Source: Marchantia polymorpha subsp. ruderalis
Taxonomy: Eukaryota; Streptophyta; Marchantiopsida; Marchantiales; Marchantiaceae
Assembly (NCBI GenBank): GCA_037833965.1
Contig: AP031352.1
Span: forward strand, 3,018,501-3,082,500
Direction: 5' to 3'
DNA length: 64,000 nucleotides
Below, piece after piece: positions 1-10,739 of the stretch. The notes beneath the pieces are model-generated. The model worked only from the letters and a program-made list of their open reading frames with translations, was not told the origin of the DNA and made no database searches. Each line of letters starts with the position of its first letter. Position 1 is the stretch's first letter. The position numbers and the translations under genes are program-made.

Positions 1-122
1 GTTCACCTTAAACAGCCAATTCTGTTCTCTGGCAATCAACTTCTTTGAAATCAGGGAGTAACAGTGAACAAACGTAGAATCTCTCCCTTCAGTGCTTGTT
101 ATTCAATTCCTGCGACAGCTGA

Positions 123-803
123 TTGTCAGTCTTTGAACCTCGACAATCGAAAGCGATGGCCAGTTACAACGATGTTTTCGGAAATGACGGATCTCCTTCT
201 TGGTTAACTGCAGCTAAGGAAGATGAATATTCGAATTCAGCTGGAACATATTCAGAATTCTTTGGGCTAGCGCTGATTTGTGGCATCGGTCTAATAGGTT
301 CGAATGGGGTTTTGTCGTGGCATGTGGACTATTGGAATACTGGTGCGCATGAAGGAGCGAGTGCCTATTCATTGCCTTCAGGGCACTCAAAACAGAGTGA
401 CTGATTACCACACAGATGCCACCCTGCCTGCACACAAATGTGGTATTTCAATTCCATCTCTGCCTGCACTTCTGATTTGAACTTTGAATGCGCGGCAACG
501 ATCACGAGTATGTTTGGTTCATTGAAGATGGAGACGGAGTGGAGATCAGGTATCAATTCTGCTCTGTCCGAGATGTCGACGAGGTCTTATGAAGAGAATC
601 AAGCATCTAAGAGGTTTTTTCATAACTCATCTGGAGCGCCCCCTACAGAGACACGACAAGAGTTTCCTCAGGTGAATTTGCGTCGCAGAACCGTATTCTT
701 CGAATACGAAATCCGACGGCAGCTGAGAGACCTTTCTAATTTTACGTTCTTCAAAATGTTGAGACCACATCGTATCACAGCTGCATCCATCGTACAAAGC
801 TGA
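123..803 (+). other. Unrecognised open frame with one internal stop
   Basis: One reading frame stays open from an ATG at 123 to a stop at 801-803 except for a single TGA at 402-404. A further ATG lies at 156 and another at 438. The predicted product is polar and Ser/Glu/Arg-rich, without a signal peptide, membrane segment or motif I recognise; the second half (after 438) carries a basic patch RRRTVFF. The frame could be a host gene with a short intron spanning the stop, a pseudogene, or chance. No splice sites could be fixed with confidence and no family was assigned. Confidence 0.25.
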
Positions 804-3468
804 ACGATGGATGCGTGAGGAGAATTCGAGCAACTGGACAGATGTACCGCAACATCCTTGAGCTAACAAGATGGACTCTGACCAACTGACGCTGCCGAAT
901 ATGCATCGCCACCATACAGCTTGAGGTGAGAATGAATCCGAATTTGAGCAGTAGAGAACTAGAATCTCCAATGGCTCTCCGAGTTGTACGGATATAGGAT
1001 GATCCTGGGCGGAGAGTACGAACAAATGAACTTCTCTGGAACGCGATCAGTGAAACATAACATCGACCACTCGAGAAGAACAAAGCAATTTCAGAACCCA
1101 TCCGTTCGTTTACTGTCACGTCGAAGTTAGCCACGGTGAAGTCTGTGACATATTTGACATTCCTGTTACATGCATGCAATCGCCTCGCCATTAGTCGCTC
1201 GAACTGCTATCAGAAACGATAATGTGGTAGAGTACGCTGTAAGCTATAATATGAGATCCCCTGTGAGCTAAACATGTACGTTTGATATTCAAGAAAAGAA
1301 AGATAGGGCCTATAGTGTTAACCTCTGTGCTTAATCAATGCTATAATTTGCGTCCGTGGTTACGTTTATGCTGAATCAACAAAATATTGGTTAATTTATC
1401 TCCTGACTCGTATTAATTGGTATATCTAATATACTCCTATATTTCGTGTTGCATGTGCATTGAAGTTTTCTTCATGTAAAATTATTGCAGCAGTACAAGT
1501 CAGAATTTTGGCATGAATTTCGCACAACAATGTACTATGACTTTGCTTTACATGTGAATGCATATCACAATAGTCACATATGGTAAAGGATAATTATAAA
1601 TTTATGACTCCAGAATTTGTGATTACATTTTACGTCAAATATTGAAGAATATGTCAAAAATTTGATGAAAGTACGATGAAGTAACTGACAGCTTCATTCT
1701 CTTGTAACATCATGCTGCAACCAAGCTAGTTTTTCTAAGGTACAGTTTTTAAATTTGCAAGGATGTAGGTGCAAGATTCATCAACTATATATGTAAATTT
1801 ACAGTCTCAAAATTTGAAATCAAGATTCTGGACCTTGAGTTTTGAGTTACATATGTATTGTTTCTTGAGATATTTCAGTTTCAGGTCTGTATAATTAATT
1901 GCCCTTGGTGAAAATCTACCTTTTGCTCAGTATATGTAAGAACTATAAATTGTTCAATATACATAGTTCAACAATGCCTTGCACCGAAGAGAAGTCGCTA
2001 ACTTAACTTAGTTCATATGCCTGAACAAGAGGCATGTCACACAAGTTAAAATGTAAAAACTGAGAACGAAAAGTATTCATTGAATAACTACTCGAAGATA
2101 AATTAGGTAACAACTGCAGCATAAGTTCTTATGTGTAGAAATGCAACTCTACTTGCTTGGACTCTGTTCCTATTCACAACTGATACTTGTGAAGGCATAT
2201 ATACCTACAGATATCACCCACCAAATTGGATGCGGATCAGATCTAGGGATGATCTAGATCAAAATTGTAGTCTGTGTCATAACCTTGTCTATAAAGCGCA
2301 ATCTGATAGAAGCCTGAACTAAGTTGTGACACTGAAACTGTAGTACGAAGTTTGAGGTATCAGGAGGCGACCAGCCAGTCTTCAACATTCCATTCTGTTT
2401 TGCACAGCAAGTCTTCCTTGGACCTCCATATAGACAGACCAGAAGACAATTTGAGTGGACTGGAGCGCGAATCCATGGACCCGACCTGCTGATGACTTCT
2501 GGCGCAGTTGACCGTGAACCACGTGCGCTTGTCCGTCGTTATCAGTGCTTTCAATCTGGAGTCAACATGCTGAGAACAGTGATCTTTCTGAATGGGGACT
2601 AGGACGAACGTTGCAACTTTCCGTTTCGTCTCCTTGCTATTTCCTGTGTCTTTCTCTATTCGTTTTGAAAGTACGATCAGCAAAAAACTTCCAAATCCAC
2701 TGAGGTCTAAAGTACCCATTTGATTGTGACACTCTTCATATTTAGCAGAACCAAACAGAAAATATGAGTCCCATTCTTTCCGTTCTCTTGTTTGTGACAT
2801 GACTTTTACTTCTTCCTATCAAGAGGGTTAAGATGACATCGATAGTGAGAATGAGAATATTATAAAACATTGATAAAATTTTGATACTTATAACTAAATC
2901 AAATGATCAAAACTGATTACTAGGATTAAGATCCGAATCCATTTATAATGTAAAGTGAGACACAATCTGTCTCAAGTCGTGAAGTAAAAGTTCACAAATG
3001 TTCATTAAAATGATATTGAATTTACTACATGCCATATATGTCATGCTTCTTCAATTTTTTCAATAAACGAATGAATAAATATTCCAGAGCTTGGAAACGT
3101 AACTCAAGCATGTTTTTTTTTTATTTTTATTGAAAACTCAATTATGAAGCCACAACTTTAATTCTACAAAGCAGATGAAATATAGAAGAAACCCTTGTAA
3201 AAAAACACATGAATAAAGATTCAACCTTGAAAACCTGGATATTCATGATATTCATTAGATAACTTTTCCTCAAAAAAATCTAATATTAATCTGCCATAAG
3301 ATATTAATTTTTGATGTTGTAGATTTTAGCTCAGTTTCTACATAAGTTCTTTTTTTTTCATTGCACATTAAGAACTTTATCATTTCTATTATATCTGTTA
3401 TGTTAACATTCTGCCATTGTCATTATTAATGAGGTCAAACAAGAAATAGAACTAATTGTATTTAGCTG

Positions 3469-3508
<40 letters not shown>

Positions 3509-4050
3509 AGGAATCTGAATCCTCACAACCTATAGAAAATCAAAGCCCACACACCAAAGAAACACAAGAATTTGTTGACAAGGTTCAGCTTGAAAGCCTA
3601 GTTCCTGCGAATTTTTCAATGAAGGTAGTTTGAATATATATCCAAGATAAGTGTTGTCAGACTTGACCATCTTGCCGTCCTTACAAGATCTCAGTCTGGT
3701 GAGAAATATACACGGAGATAATCACTTCTATTTCTCAAGCAACACCAACACTTACTCACATATGATTCTCTCTCTCAATGTGTCTCCCATTCTCACTCGA
3801 ACCTTTCTTGAAATCTACTAATTGTAATAATCTACCTTAATACGCTCACTAACTTTATATCATCATGACTTATAACGATAAAATCTCAGAATGAATCAAA
3901 GGTGTCAATTCCTATACAGCTCATAGGATGTGGACTCATCAGCAAGCCATTACTGAACAAGAAAAGCGACAAAAGATTTTAAAAGAAAAACTACCTGAAA
4001 TTTAAGCTGCTATCTCACTATCTCCACCTTAGTCTTCAGTTTTTATTTCA
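804..4050. other. AT-rich sequence without a recognised gene
   Basis: Only short frames occur here. The longest, a 146-codon minus-strand frame at 2360-2800, matches no family I know. The stretch 3520-4050 may be a decayed copia tail or LTR, because the sequence resuming at 14808 (beyond the solo LTR inserted at 4056) is the 3' end of a copia pol on the minus strand, whose LTR should lie to its left. No tRNA, rRNA or promoter was identified. Confidence 0.5.
3474..3504. repeat. (TA)n microsatellite
   Basis: About 15 uninterrupted TA dinucleotides in AT-rich DNA. Confidence 0.9.
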
Positions 4051-7000
4051 GTCACTGTGGTACCCCACTTTTGGCAATTTTGAGGAAATTAAAACATTTT
4101 TGGAAAACTGTACCCTGGCAGCATTGTAAATAGCCTTCGGTACATCAAAACGGAGTGAATCCGGAAGATCGCGGGGATTCTCGAGGGATCTTGTAGAATC
4201 TAGGATTTGGGGTGCAGCAGTAAGGACAGGCACCACCCTCCCTGCGAGCTCTGTAGTTAGGACCCCTACGACGCAAGGCGCAAAACCCGCCTTCGGAGGT
4301 TGCGTCCGCGGCGGTAGGGAAATCCTCCATAATTAGGTCAACCCTCGGGCGCCTTGACCAAGTTAGGGTCTCGTTGGAAAGAGCTCGACGCACTGATTCC
4401 AACGAGTCCAAGAACGCTTGGAACGGATGAGGACTTAGGGAGTTATCACTATTGGAAGATACGGAGACGGTCGCCTTCGGCGGAAGGAGTTCGCCACCGG
4501 CGGGAATTCCGCCTACGCGGAAGGGGGAATCAAGTTTTGTCCTATGCGCGGACGAAGGCGTTCGCCTGTGCACAGGCAAAGTAGGGTTTGGGGAGGCGCG
4601 AAGTCCGCCTACGCACAGGCGTTCGCCTGTGCACAGGCGCTTCGGCGTCGGCGGAAAATCCGCCTTGGGCCCTAGAAATGCGCCTTGTGAGGTAGAAAGT
4701 GTACGGCGCCTTCCGCGCCAGCGCAGCGCCGCGTACGGCGGAAGAGCCGCCAGAGTAATCAAATCTGTACGGACCATGCGGACGGCACGGGTGGATGCGC
4801 TCTTGGACGGACGGAGTTGCGGCGGCGGAAGCGCCGACGAAGAGACAAGAAACGGACAGACTGGACGGAGACGGCTGACCACGGTCAACGCCTTCCGCGC
4901 CAGCGCGACGCCGCGCACGGAATTCGCCTGCGCACAGGCGAGCGCCTGTGCACAGGAGGATGAAGTTCCGCGCCGGCGGAGAATCCGCCGAGGAGTCTGC
5001 CTGCGCACAGGCAGGAGTTGAACTTTTGTCCGACATGCGGACACACGCGTCAAGGCAGAGGGGGATTGGCCGAGGGGCGGTACGAACAAGTGTACCGCGC
5101 AAGGCGGAAAACTCGCCTTCGGCGCTACGCCCCCATGTCCGCGGGGTAATACGCTCGCGGAGTTCAAATCCGCCAATTCGAGCGTGAGAGTTTAATCGGC
5201 GACGGCGGAGCGTGAAGCCGCGCGTGAGAGCGGAGACCGTTCCAGCGTAGAGCCGGCGCGGCCATCAAGTGAGACGTTCTCCACGAGCAAGAGCCGACCA
5301 TGACCTTCGACCGAGCGGCGGAGAACGTCCCATTCTTGAATTCGCGATTCCAATCTCTTGTGCGCGCTGCGCGCATCCATCTGCTGGCTGCTAAACATTC
5401 TCGACGTCGCCGCACAGGAGATTTCTTGTTGATTGAGGGAGAAGTGAATGCGCGTGATTTGGAATTGAGGGCGATTAGAGTTTGCCGAGAGAGAAAGGAG
5501 CTCGGGCGGTGCGGAAGTAGAATGAGCGGGCGAGCGAACCCCAGGAACGCAATGACGAGACCGGGCAGATTGCGGATGGTGCCACTTCGCCTACCACAGA
5601 ACGGGCTGCGCGCTTTCGAGGAGCGCTTAATAGCAAGAAAGCTCGATTTCTTGCTATGGGGATGGAACTACATCTGTGCGAATATGGTGCGCGAGTGGCT
5701 AGAGCCACAGGGACCACCCTCGCGCGGATTGCGTCCGCATGTTGATCGGTGGACAGTCCAAGATTGGGCGCAGGCGTTGGGAAGATGTGCTGGCATGCTA
5801 GGGCATCTTCTTTTCGACAGTGAGAGCATCAAGGTGACCAAGCAGGAAGAGGCGCAATTTGTGGAGCTGTTCAAGACCGGGAGGTCCACCAAGAATGGGT
5901 ACAGGACCCGTGATTACAAGGATCGATTTCGTCGGACTTTGTCCGCGGCGCTGATGCAATTACTGCAGCCACACCGCGCCTGCTACATCACATTGTGGCA
6001 GGTCTCTTTTGTGGAGTGCGTCATCGAGGGAACTCCAATTCACTGGGCGAGCATCCTGCACAGGGTGATGCGACAGCACGCTTTTGAGGAGAAGGGGGGA
6101 ACTCTAAACCATCTTTCTCCTTTCCTCATCAATTTTTATCGACAGCGGAATTGTTTGACAGCGGCGGAGCTTGAGCATTTTCCGCCATTGTCCGTCGACC
6201 ATCCCGGGAAGTATGTGCGGGAGAATGAGGTCGACACTGATGCAGAGGAGTCACCGACTTCTACCCCATCAAGGCGGAGGGACGAAGGGAGAAACACTCC
6301 TGCAGCACGAGTGCCGCGGAAGCGGCGATGGAGAGAAGAGTCCGAAGAGGAGCAGCATCAAGAACCCTCTGCTCCCATTCGACCGCGGCCGCTGTACGAG
6401 TCATACAGCCGGCCGAAGCAGAAGGCACGCAGACTGGTGTTACCAGCCGACAGTGCGGACACGGCGACGATTGCGACGGAGAAAGGAAGTGCGTCGCCAG
6501 AGAAGCCTGAGGAAGCGCGGACGACCGCAGGAGCAACGGGCCACGCTGCAACCTCGACGGGAGAGAGGCCGCCTACGGGCCAAGGGCCTCCGGAGTTACC
6601 ACGTGCGTTTGTAATAACCCACTAAAGGCTAAAACTGCAATATAGTGGTAGAAAGGTCGAACCCACAGGGACAGAGGAACACACAGGGTACAAAGTGTCA
6701 CGTTTTAACAGACTATTGAGGAGTTTGAATTCTCAGGCAACTGTCACTCCCAGAAATACTGCAAGTGTCCACTCGGAGCGCACTCGGAGGTCGCACAGTG
6801 CAGCGTAACACACACACACACACACACACCTGAAACTACAGAAACACAACCCAGAGATCCGTTAGGACCTTTACTCAAGATTTCAGGGGGGGAAAGTCTC
6901 TCGGGAGTACACTCAGCGAAGCTGCGGGTAGTGACTCCCAACTCCGGCTTTTACAACACTTCCGCTAGCTTGCTGCTAGCGTAGGAAACCCGGTTTGGAC

Positions 7001-7577
7001 TGCCTACTTCGGATCGAAGTCACTCAGACGCGGTGAACAACACTCTCAACTCACAAAACGCGCAGAGAACACAGGTCCGCACTGAAGGAATCACTGAGAA
7101 ACATTCCAGTAACACAACAACAGTCTATTGAAGAGTTTGAATTCTCAGGCACTTGTCATTCCCAGAACTACTACAGGGGTTACCCTCAAGGCACCTGCTG
7201 CAGCGTAACCTGAATTTACAACCAAGGCTTACACGAAGTAGCAAAACTTCACTTTGGCATTCAGGGGAAAAATCCCAAGGGAGTACAATCAGAAAGAAAC
7301 ACTCGAAGGTGTAGGGGCGAAACTGTTCAAGTATCTAACTAGTCACTGGCTCTGAGCATCGGCAGTCACCCGCAGGTGCAGATCCGAACTACTCAAGTCT
7401 CTAACCAATGTACTAGCTCTGAACATTCGGCCGAAGGCCTTCAGCTACAAAATGCGGAACGCTAAGTTGTAACTCCTCGTGCGTGGTGACAGAACTCAAG
7501 GACACAAACACGCAAAGGAAATGGGTTCCTGATCTGCACTTCTGATGGGAAAGAACCCCAGGCAAAACGCCTGGAAC

Positions 7578-7586
7578 TATTTTATA
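7578..7586 (-). promoter_or_regulatory. TATA box of solo LTR 2
   Basis: TATAAAATA on the minus strand, just downstream of the ORF stop and followed by the hairpin CCAGGC-GTTTT-GCCTGG. The same position is conserved in all full copies. Confidence 0.7.
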
Positions 7587-7622
7587 CCTTCTAAGTCCTA
7601 CCTAGCACTACACTGCACTACG

Positions 7623-10600
7623 CTACACGCCTGCACGGAACCACGCTACACTACACTCCGCGGAACCTGTACTACGTCTCCTGCGCGGCCGACTGCCGCG
7701 CACTAACTCCCTGCCCTGCCAATCTTCCGCTCGACTGCGCAGTCCCAAACGCTGCAACGCCGCGGACACCTCCACTTCGAGGGCGGACATGGTATCCTGT
7801 GCCTTCGACAGAAAGGCATCGAGCTTCTTTGCTACCTTCCGCCGACTCCTACTGTCGCCTGACAACAACCCAGCTGCGCGCAATTCAAACTCACGCAGTG
7901 TGAGTTTCTCCTGCGCCTTCACTTCCCAGTGGGCGACACGCCTCGCCGTCTCCACCTTCGTGCGATCCGCCTCCTTCCTGCGATCCTCTTCAATTATCAC
8001 TAATTGCGATTCGGCTTCAGCACGTTGCGCTCTCAATTCGCCACACTCTGACTGTAACTTGCGGATTAACTCTTCATCCGCCTGCCGTGCGAGCTGACAT
8101 TGTTCCAACAACCGCGTCTGTCGCACGAGCTCCTCTGACAAAATCCGATTCTGGGCCTGCTCAGAAATGAGTGCTTCCTTGACCTTCACCTGCTCCTTGG
8201 TGAGCTCGTCCAGTTTCTCATCCTTCATCTTCTCGGAGTGCTTGTAGAATTTCTGATTAAGTTTATACTGACCCCACATGCATGCATGCTTCTCCTTCAA
8301 TTCCCTCAACTCCTGGTCCACTCTAGCTAACAGCTTGCTGGTGTGGACTTTAGTGCGAGTCCGCCTGCGCACTAACTCGATGTAAGATCCCGGCTGGAGT
8401 GGGTCGGCGTATTTATCGACCTTGCGATCCAAGTACCTCAGCAACGGAATCACCTGCTCAGAGAGCGCCGCCGCCGGCGCTCCAACAATTTCCTCCTCCT
8501 CCTCCTCGGTGTCTTCTGCTTCTGACATTTCTTCCGTGGAGCCTCCGTCGTCATCATCCGAGTGGAGAATTTCAGTCGCCATTGATTGCGTCGGCGACTG
8601 CCCCGAGTGGGGCTGCACGTCATCGACGTGTGCTGCCTGCGAAGGCACGGCTGCAGCCTCGCTGCTCGTCGCCAAAATGTCTAAGGCGGAAGGCGAATGT
8701 ACCCGTGCGGCATCCCCGTCGCTCGCTTGTTGGTTGTCTACCGCGTCCTCTCTGCCGCCGTCGCCCGCCGCCGAAGGCGATCGAGCGGAGGGTGGCTGCG
8801 CGGGGTTTGATTGCGCATCGCGCATCGAAATTTCATCCCGCGGACAGTCACTCCGCTCCTCCGTCTGTTGCTGCTCCCTTGATCGGTCCGTGGGGGCTGT
8901 GCCCGGCCCGTGCGCAGGCGCAATTGCAGGCGCCTTGTCCGCCGCAGGCGTAGCGCCGCGGACATCCATCGCCGAAGGCGACATGGCCGGGGGCCGCTCG
9001 CCCGATGTCCCTTGGCCTATAGGCCCTACCGCCGAAGGCGCATCTATCGGCGGACTTCCCGCCGATGGTGCGGCCTCCGCACGCTCCCTGCTCGTATCTC
9101 CTCGGCTCGAAGGCCCTGGCGCCGAAGGCGCAAATTGCGGCGCGTGGTGCGCCGGAGGGTCTGGCCCCGAGGGCCGGTGTCTCGTAGGCGGTTCTTCCGC
9201 CGGCTCCTTCCCCTTCCTACGTTGGAACGGGGGTGATTCTTGCCTGTGCACAGGCGGCACGTGTGGAGGTGTCCTGTGCGCAGGCGACCTGTGCACAGGC
9301 GACCTGTGCACAGGCGGACTGCTCCTTCCCACGCGTAAGCGTAGATCCACGTCCACTTGTGATCGCCTGTCCGCGGAGGCTCGTCCGTCCGCGGAGGCTC
9401 GTCTGTGCGCAAACGGAACATCTGTCCGCATCGCACGTGGTAACTCCGGAGGCCCTTGGCCCGTAGGCGGCCTCTCTCCCGTCGAGGTTGCAGCGTGGCC
9501 CGCTGCTCCTGCGGTCGTCCGCGCTTCCTCATGCTTCTCTGGCGACGCACTTCCTTTCTCCGTCGCAATCGTCGCCGTGTCCGCACTGTCGGCTGGTAAC
9601 ACCAGTCTGCGTGCCTTCTGCTTCGGCCGGCTGTATGACTCGCACAGCGGCCGCGGTCGAATGGGAGCAGAGGGTTCTTGATGCTGCTCCTCTTCAGACT
9701 CTTCCCTCCATCGCCGCTTCCGCGGCACTCGTGCTGCAGGAGTGTGTCTCCCTTCGTCCCTCCGTCTTGATGGGGTAGAAGTCGGTGACTCCTCTGCATC
9801 AGTGTCGACCTCATTCTCCCGCACATACTTCCCGGGATGGTCGATGGACAATGGCGGAAAATGTTCAAGCTCCGCCGCTGTCAAACAATTCCGTTGTCGA
9901 TAAAAATTGATGAGGAAAGGAGAGAGATGGTTTAGAGTTCCCCCCTTCTCCTCAAACGCGTGCTGTCGCATCACCCTGTGCAGGATGCTCGCCCAGTGAA
10001 TTGGAGTTCCCTCGATGACGCACTCCACAAAAGAGACCTGCCACAATGTGATGTAGCAGGCGCGGTGCGGCTGCAGTAATTGCATCAGCGCCGCGGACAA
10101 AGTCCGGCGAAATCGATCCTTGTAATCACGGGTCCTGTACCCATTCTTGGTAGACCTCCCGGTCTTGAACAGCTCCACAAATTGCGCCTCTTCCTGCTTG
10201 GTCACCTTGATGCTCTCACTGTCGAAAAGGAGATGCCCTGGCATGCCAGCACATCTTCCCAACGCCTGCGCCCAATCTTGGACTGTCCACCGATCGACAT
10301 GCGGACGCAATCCGCGCGAGGGTGGTCCCTGTGGCTCTAGCCACTCGCGCACCATATTCGCACAGATGTAATTCCATCCCCATAGCAAGAAATCGAGCTT
10401 TCTTGCTATTAAGCGCTCCTCGAAAGCGCGCAGCCCGTTCTGTGGTAGGCGAAGTGGCACCATCCGCAATCTGCTCGGTCTCGTCATTGCGTTCCTGGGG
10501 TTCGTTCGCCCGCTCATTCTACTTCCGCACCGCCCGAGCTTCTTTCTCTCTCGGCAAACTCTAATCGCCCTCAATTCCAAATCACGCGCATTCACTTCTC

Positions 10601-10739
10601 CCTCAATCAACAAGAAATCTCCTGTGCGACGACGTCGAGAATGTTTAGCAGCCAGCAGATGGATGCGCGCAGCGCGCACAAGAGATTGGAATCGCGAATT
10701 CAAGAATGGGACGTTCTCCGCCGCCCGGTCGAAGGTCAT
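7623..10739 (-). CDS. LTR-encoded protein, intact 1,038-aa copy in a solo LTR
   Basis: Function unknown. It is a full-length version of the protein at 27365-30502 and starts at the same conserved ATG. Order: N-terminal globular domain (about residues 1-290; several conserved Trp and Cys), Pro/Ser/Ala/Arg-rich middle with SPVHR-type repeats, an acidic run of Asp/Glu, then a heptad-rich coiled coil and a basic tail. The N-terminal region recalls the putative plant transposon protein domain found in plant gypsy elements (pattern H-x-I-x-L near EGTPIHWASIL), but this is a memory-based resemblance only. Compared with the other copies it lacks 7 residues in the coiled coil, through a 21-bp deletion between two cccactg repeats. 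The open frame in a solo LTR, with no gag or pol, means it could be expressed on its own. Confidence 0.8.
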   Translation of the reverse strand: MTFDRAAENVPFLNSRFQSLVRAARIHLLAAKHSRRRRTGDFLLIEGEVNARDLELRAIRVCRERKKLGRCGSRMSGRTNPRNAMTRPSRLRMVPLRLPQNGLRAFEERLIARKLDFLLWGWNYICANMVREWLEPQGPPSRGLRPHVDRWTVQDWAQALGRCAGMPGHLLFDSESIKVTKQEEAQFVELFKTGRSTKNGYRTRDYKDRFRRTLSAALMQLLQPHRACYITLWQVSFVECVIEGTPIHWASILHRVMRQHAFEEKGGTLNHLSPFLINFYRQRNCLTAAELEHFPPLSIDHPGKYVRENEVDTDAEESPTSTPSRRRDEGRHTPAARVPRKRRWREESEEEQHQEPSAPIRPRPLCESYSRPKQKARRLVLPADSADTATIATEKGSASPEKHEEARTTAGAAGHAATSTGERPPTGQGPPELPRAMRTDVPFAHRRASADGRASADRRSQVDVDLRLRVGRSSPPVHRSPVHRSPAHRTPPHVPPVHRQESPPFQRRKGKEPAEEPPTRHRPSGPDPPAHHAPQFAPSAPGPSSRGDTSRERAEAAPSAGSPPIDAPSAVGPIGQGTSGERPPAMSPSAMDVRGATPAADKAPAIAPAHGPGTAPTDRSREQQQTEERSDCPRDEISMRDAQSNPAQPPSARSPSAAGDGGREDAVDNQQASDGDAARVHSPSALDILATSSEAAAVPSQAAHVDDVQPHSGQSPTQSMATEILHSDDDDGGSTEEMSEAEDTEEEEEEIVGAPAAALSEQVIPLLRYLDRKVDKYADPLQPGSYIELVRRRTRTKVHTSKLLARVDQELRELKEKHACMWGQYKLNQKFYKHSEKMKDEKLDELTKEQVKVKEALISEQAQNRILSEELVRQTRLLEQCQLARQADEELIRKLQSECGELRAQRAEAESQLVIIEEDRRKEADRTKVETARRVAHWEVKAQEKLTLREFELRAAGLLSGDSRSRRKVAKKLDAFLSKAQDTMSALEVEVSAALQRLGLRSRAEDWQGRELVRGSRPRRRRSTGSAECSVAWFRAGV

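Noticed and set aside
4145-5176. 343-codon minus-strand frame in the first 1.2 kb of the LTR
   Set aside because: Composed of palindrome-derived repeats (LCTGERLC, VHRRTP), with many competing frames on both strands and no consistent length between copies; likely GC-driven chance.
8422-9681. 419-codon plus-strand frame opposite the LTR gene, with similar ones at 28423-29298 and 39610-40485 (minus)
   Set aside because: They mirror the GC-rich, palindromic, low-complexity middle of the LTR-encoded protein; stop-poor antisense frames are expected there and they differ in length between copies.
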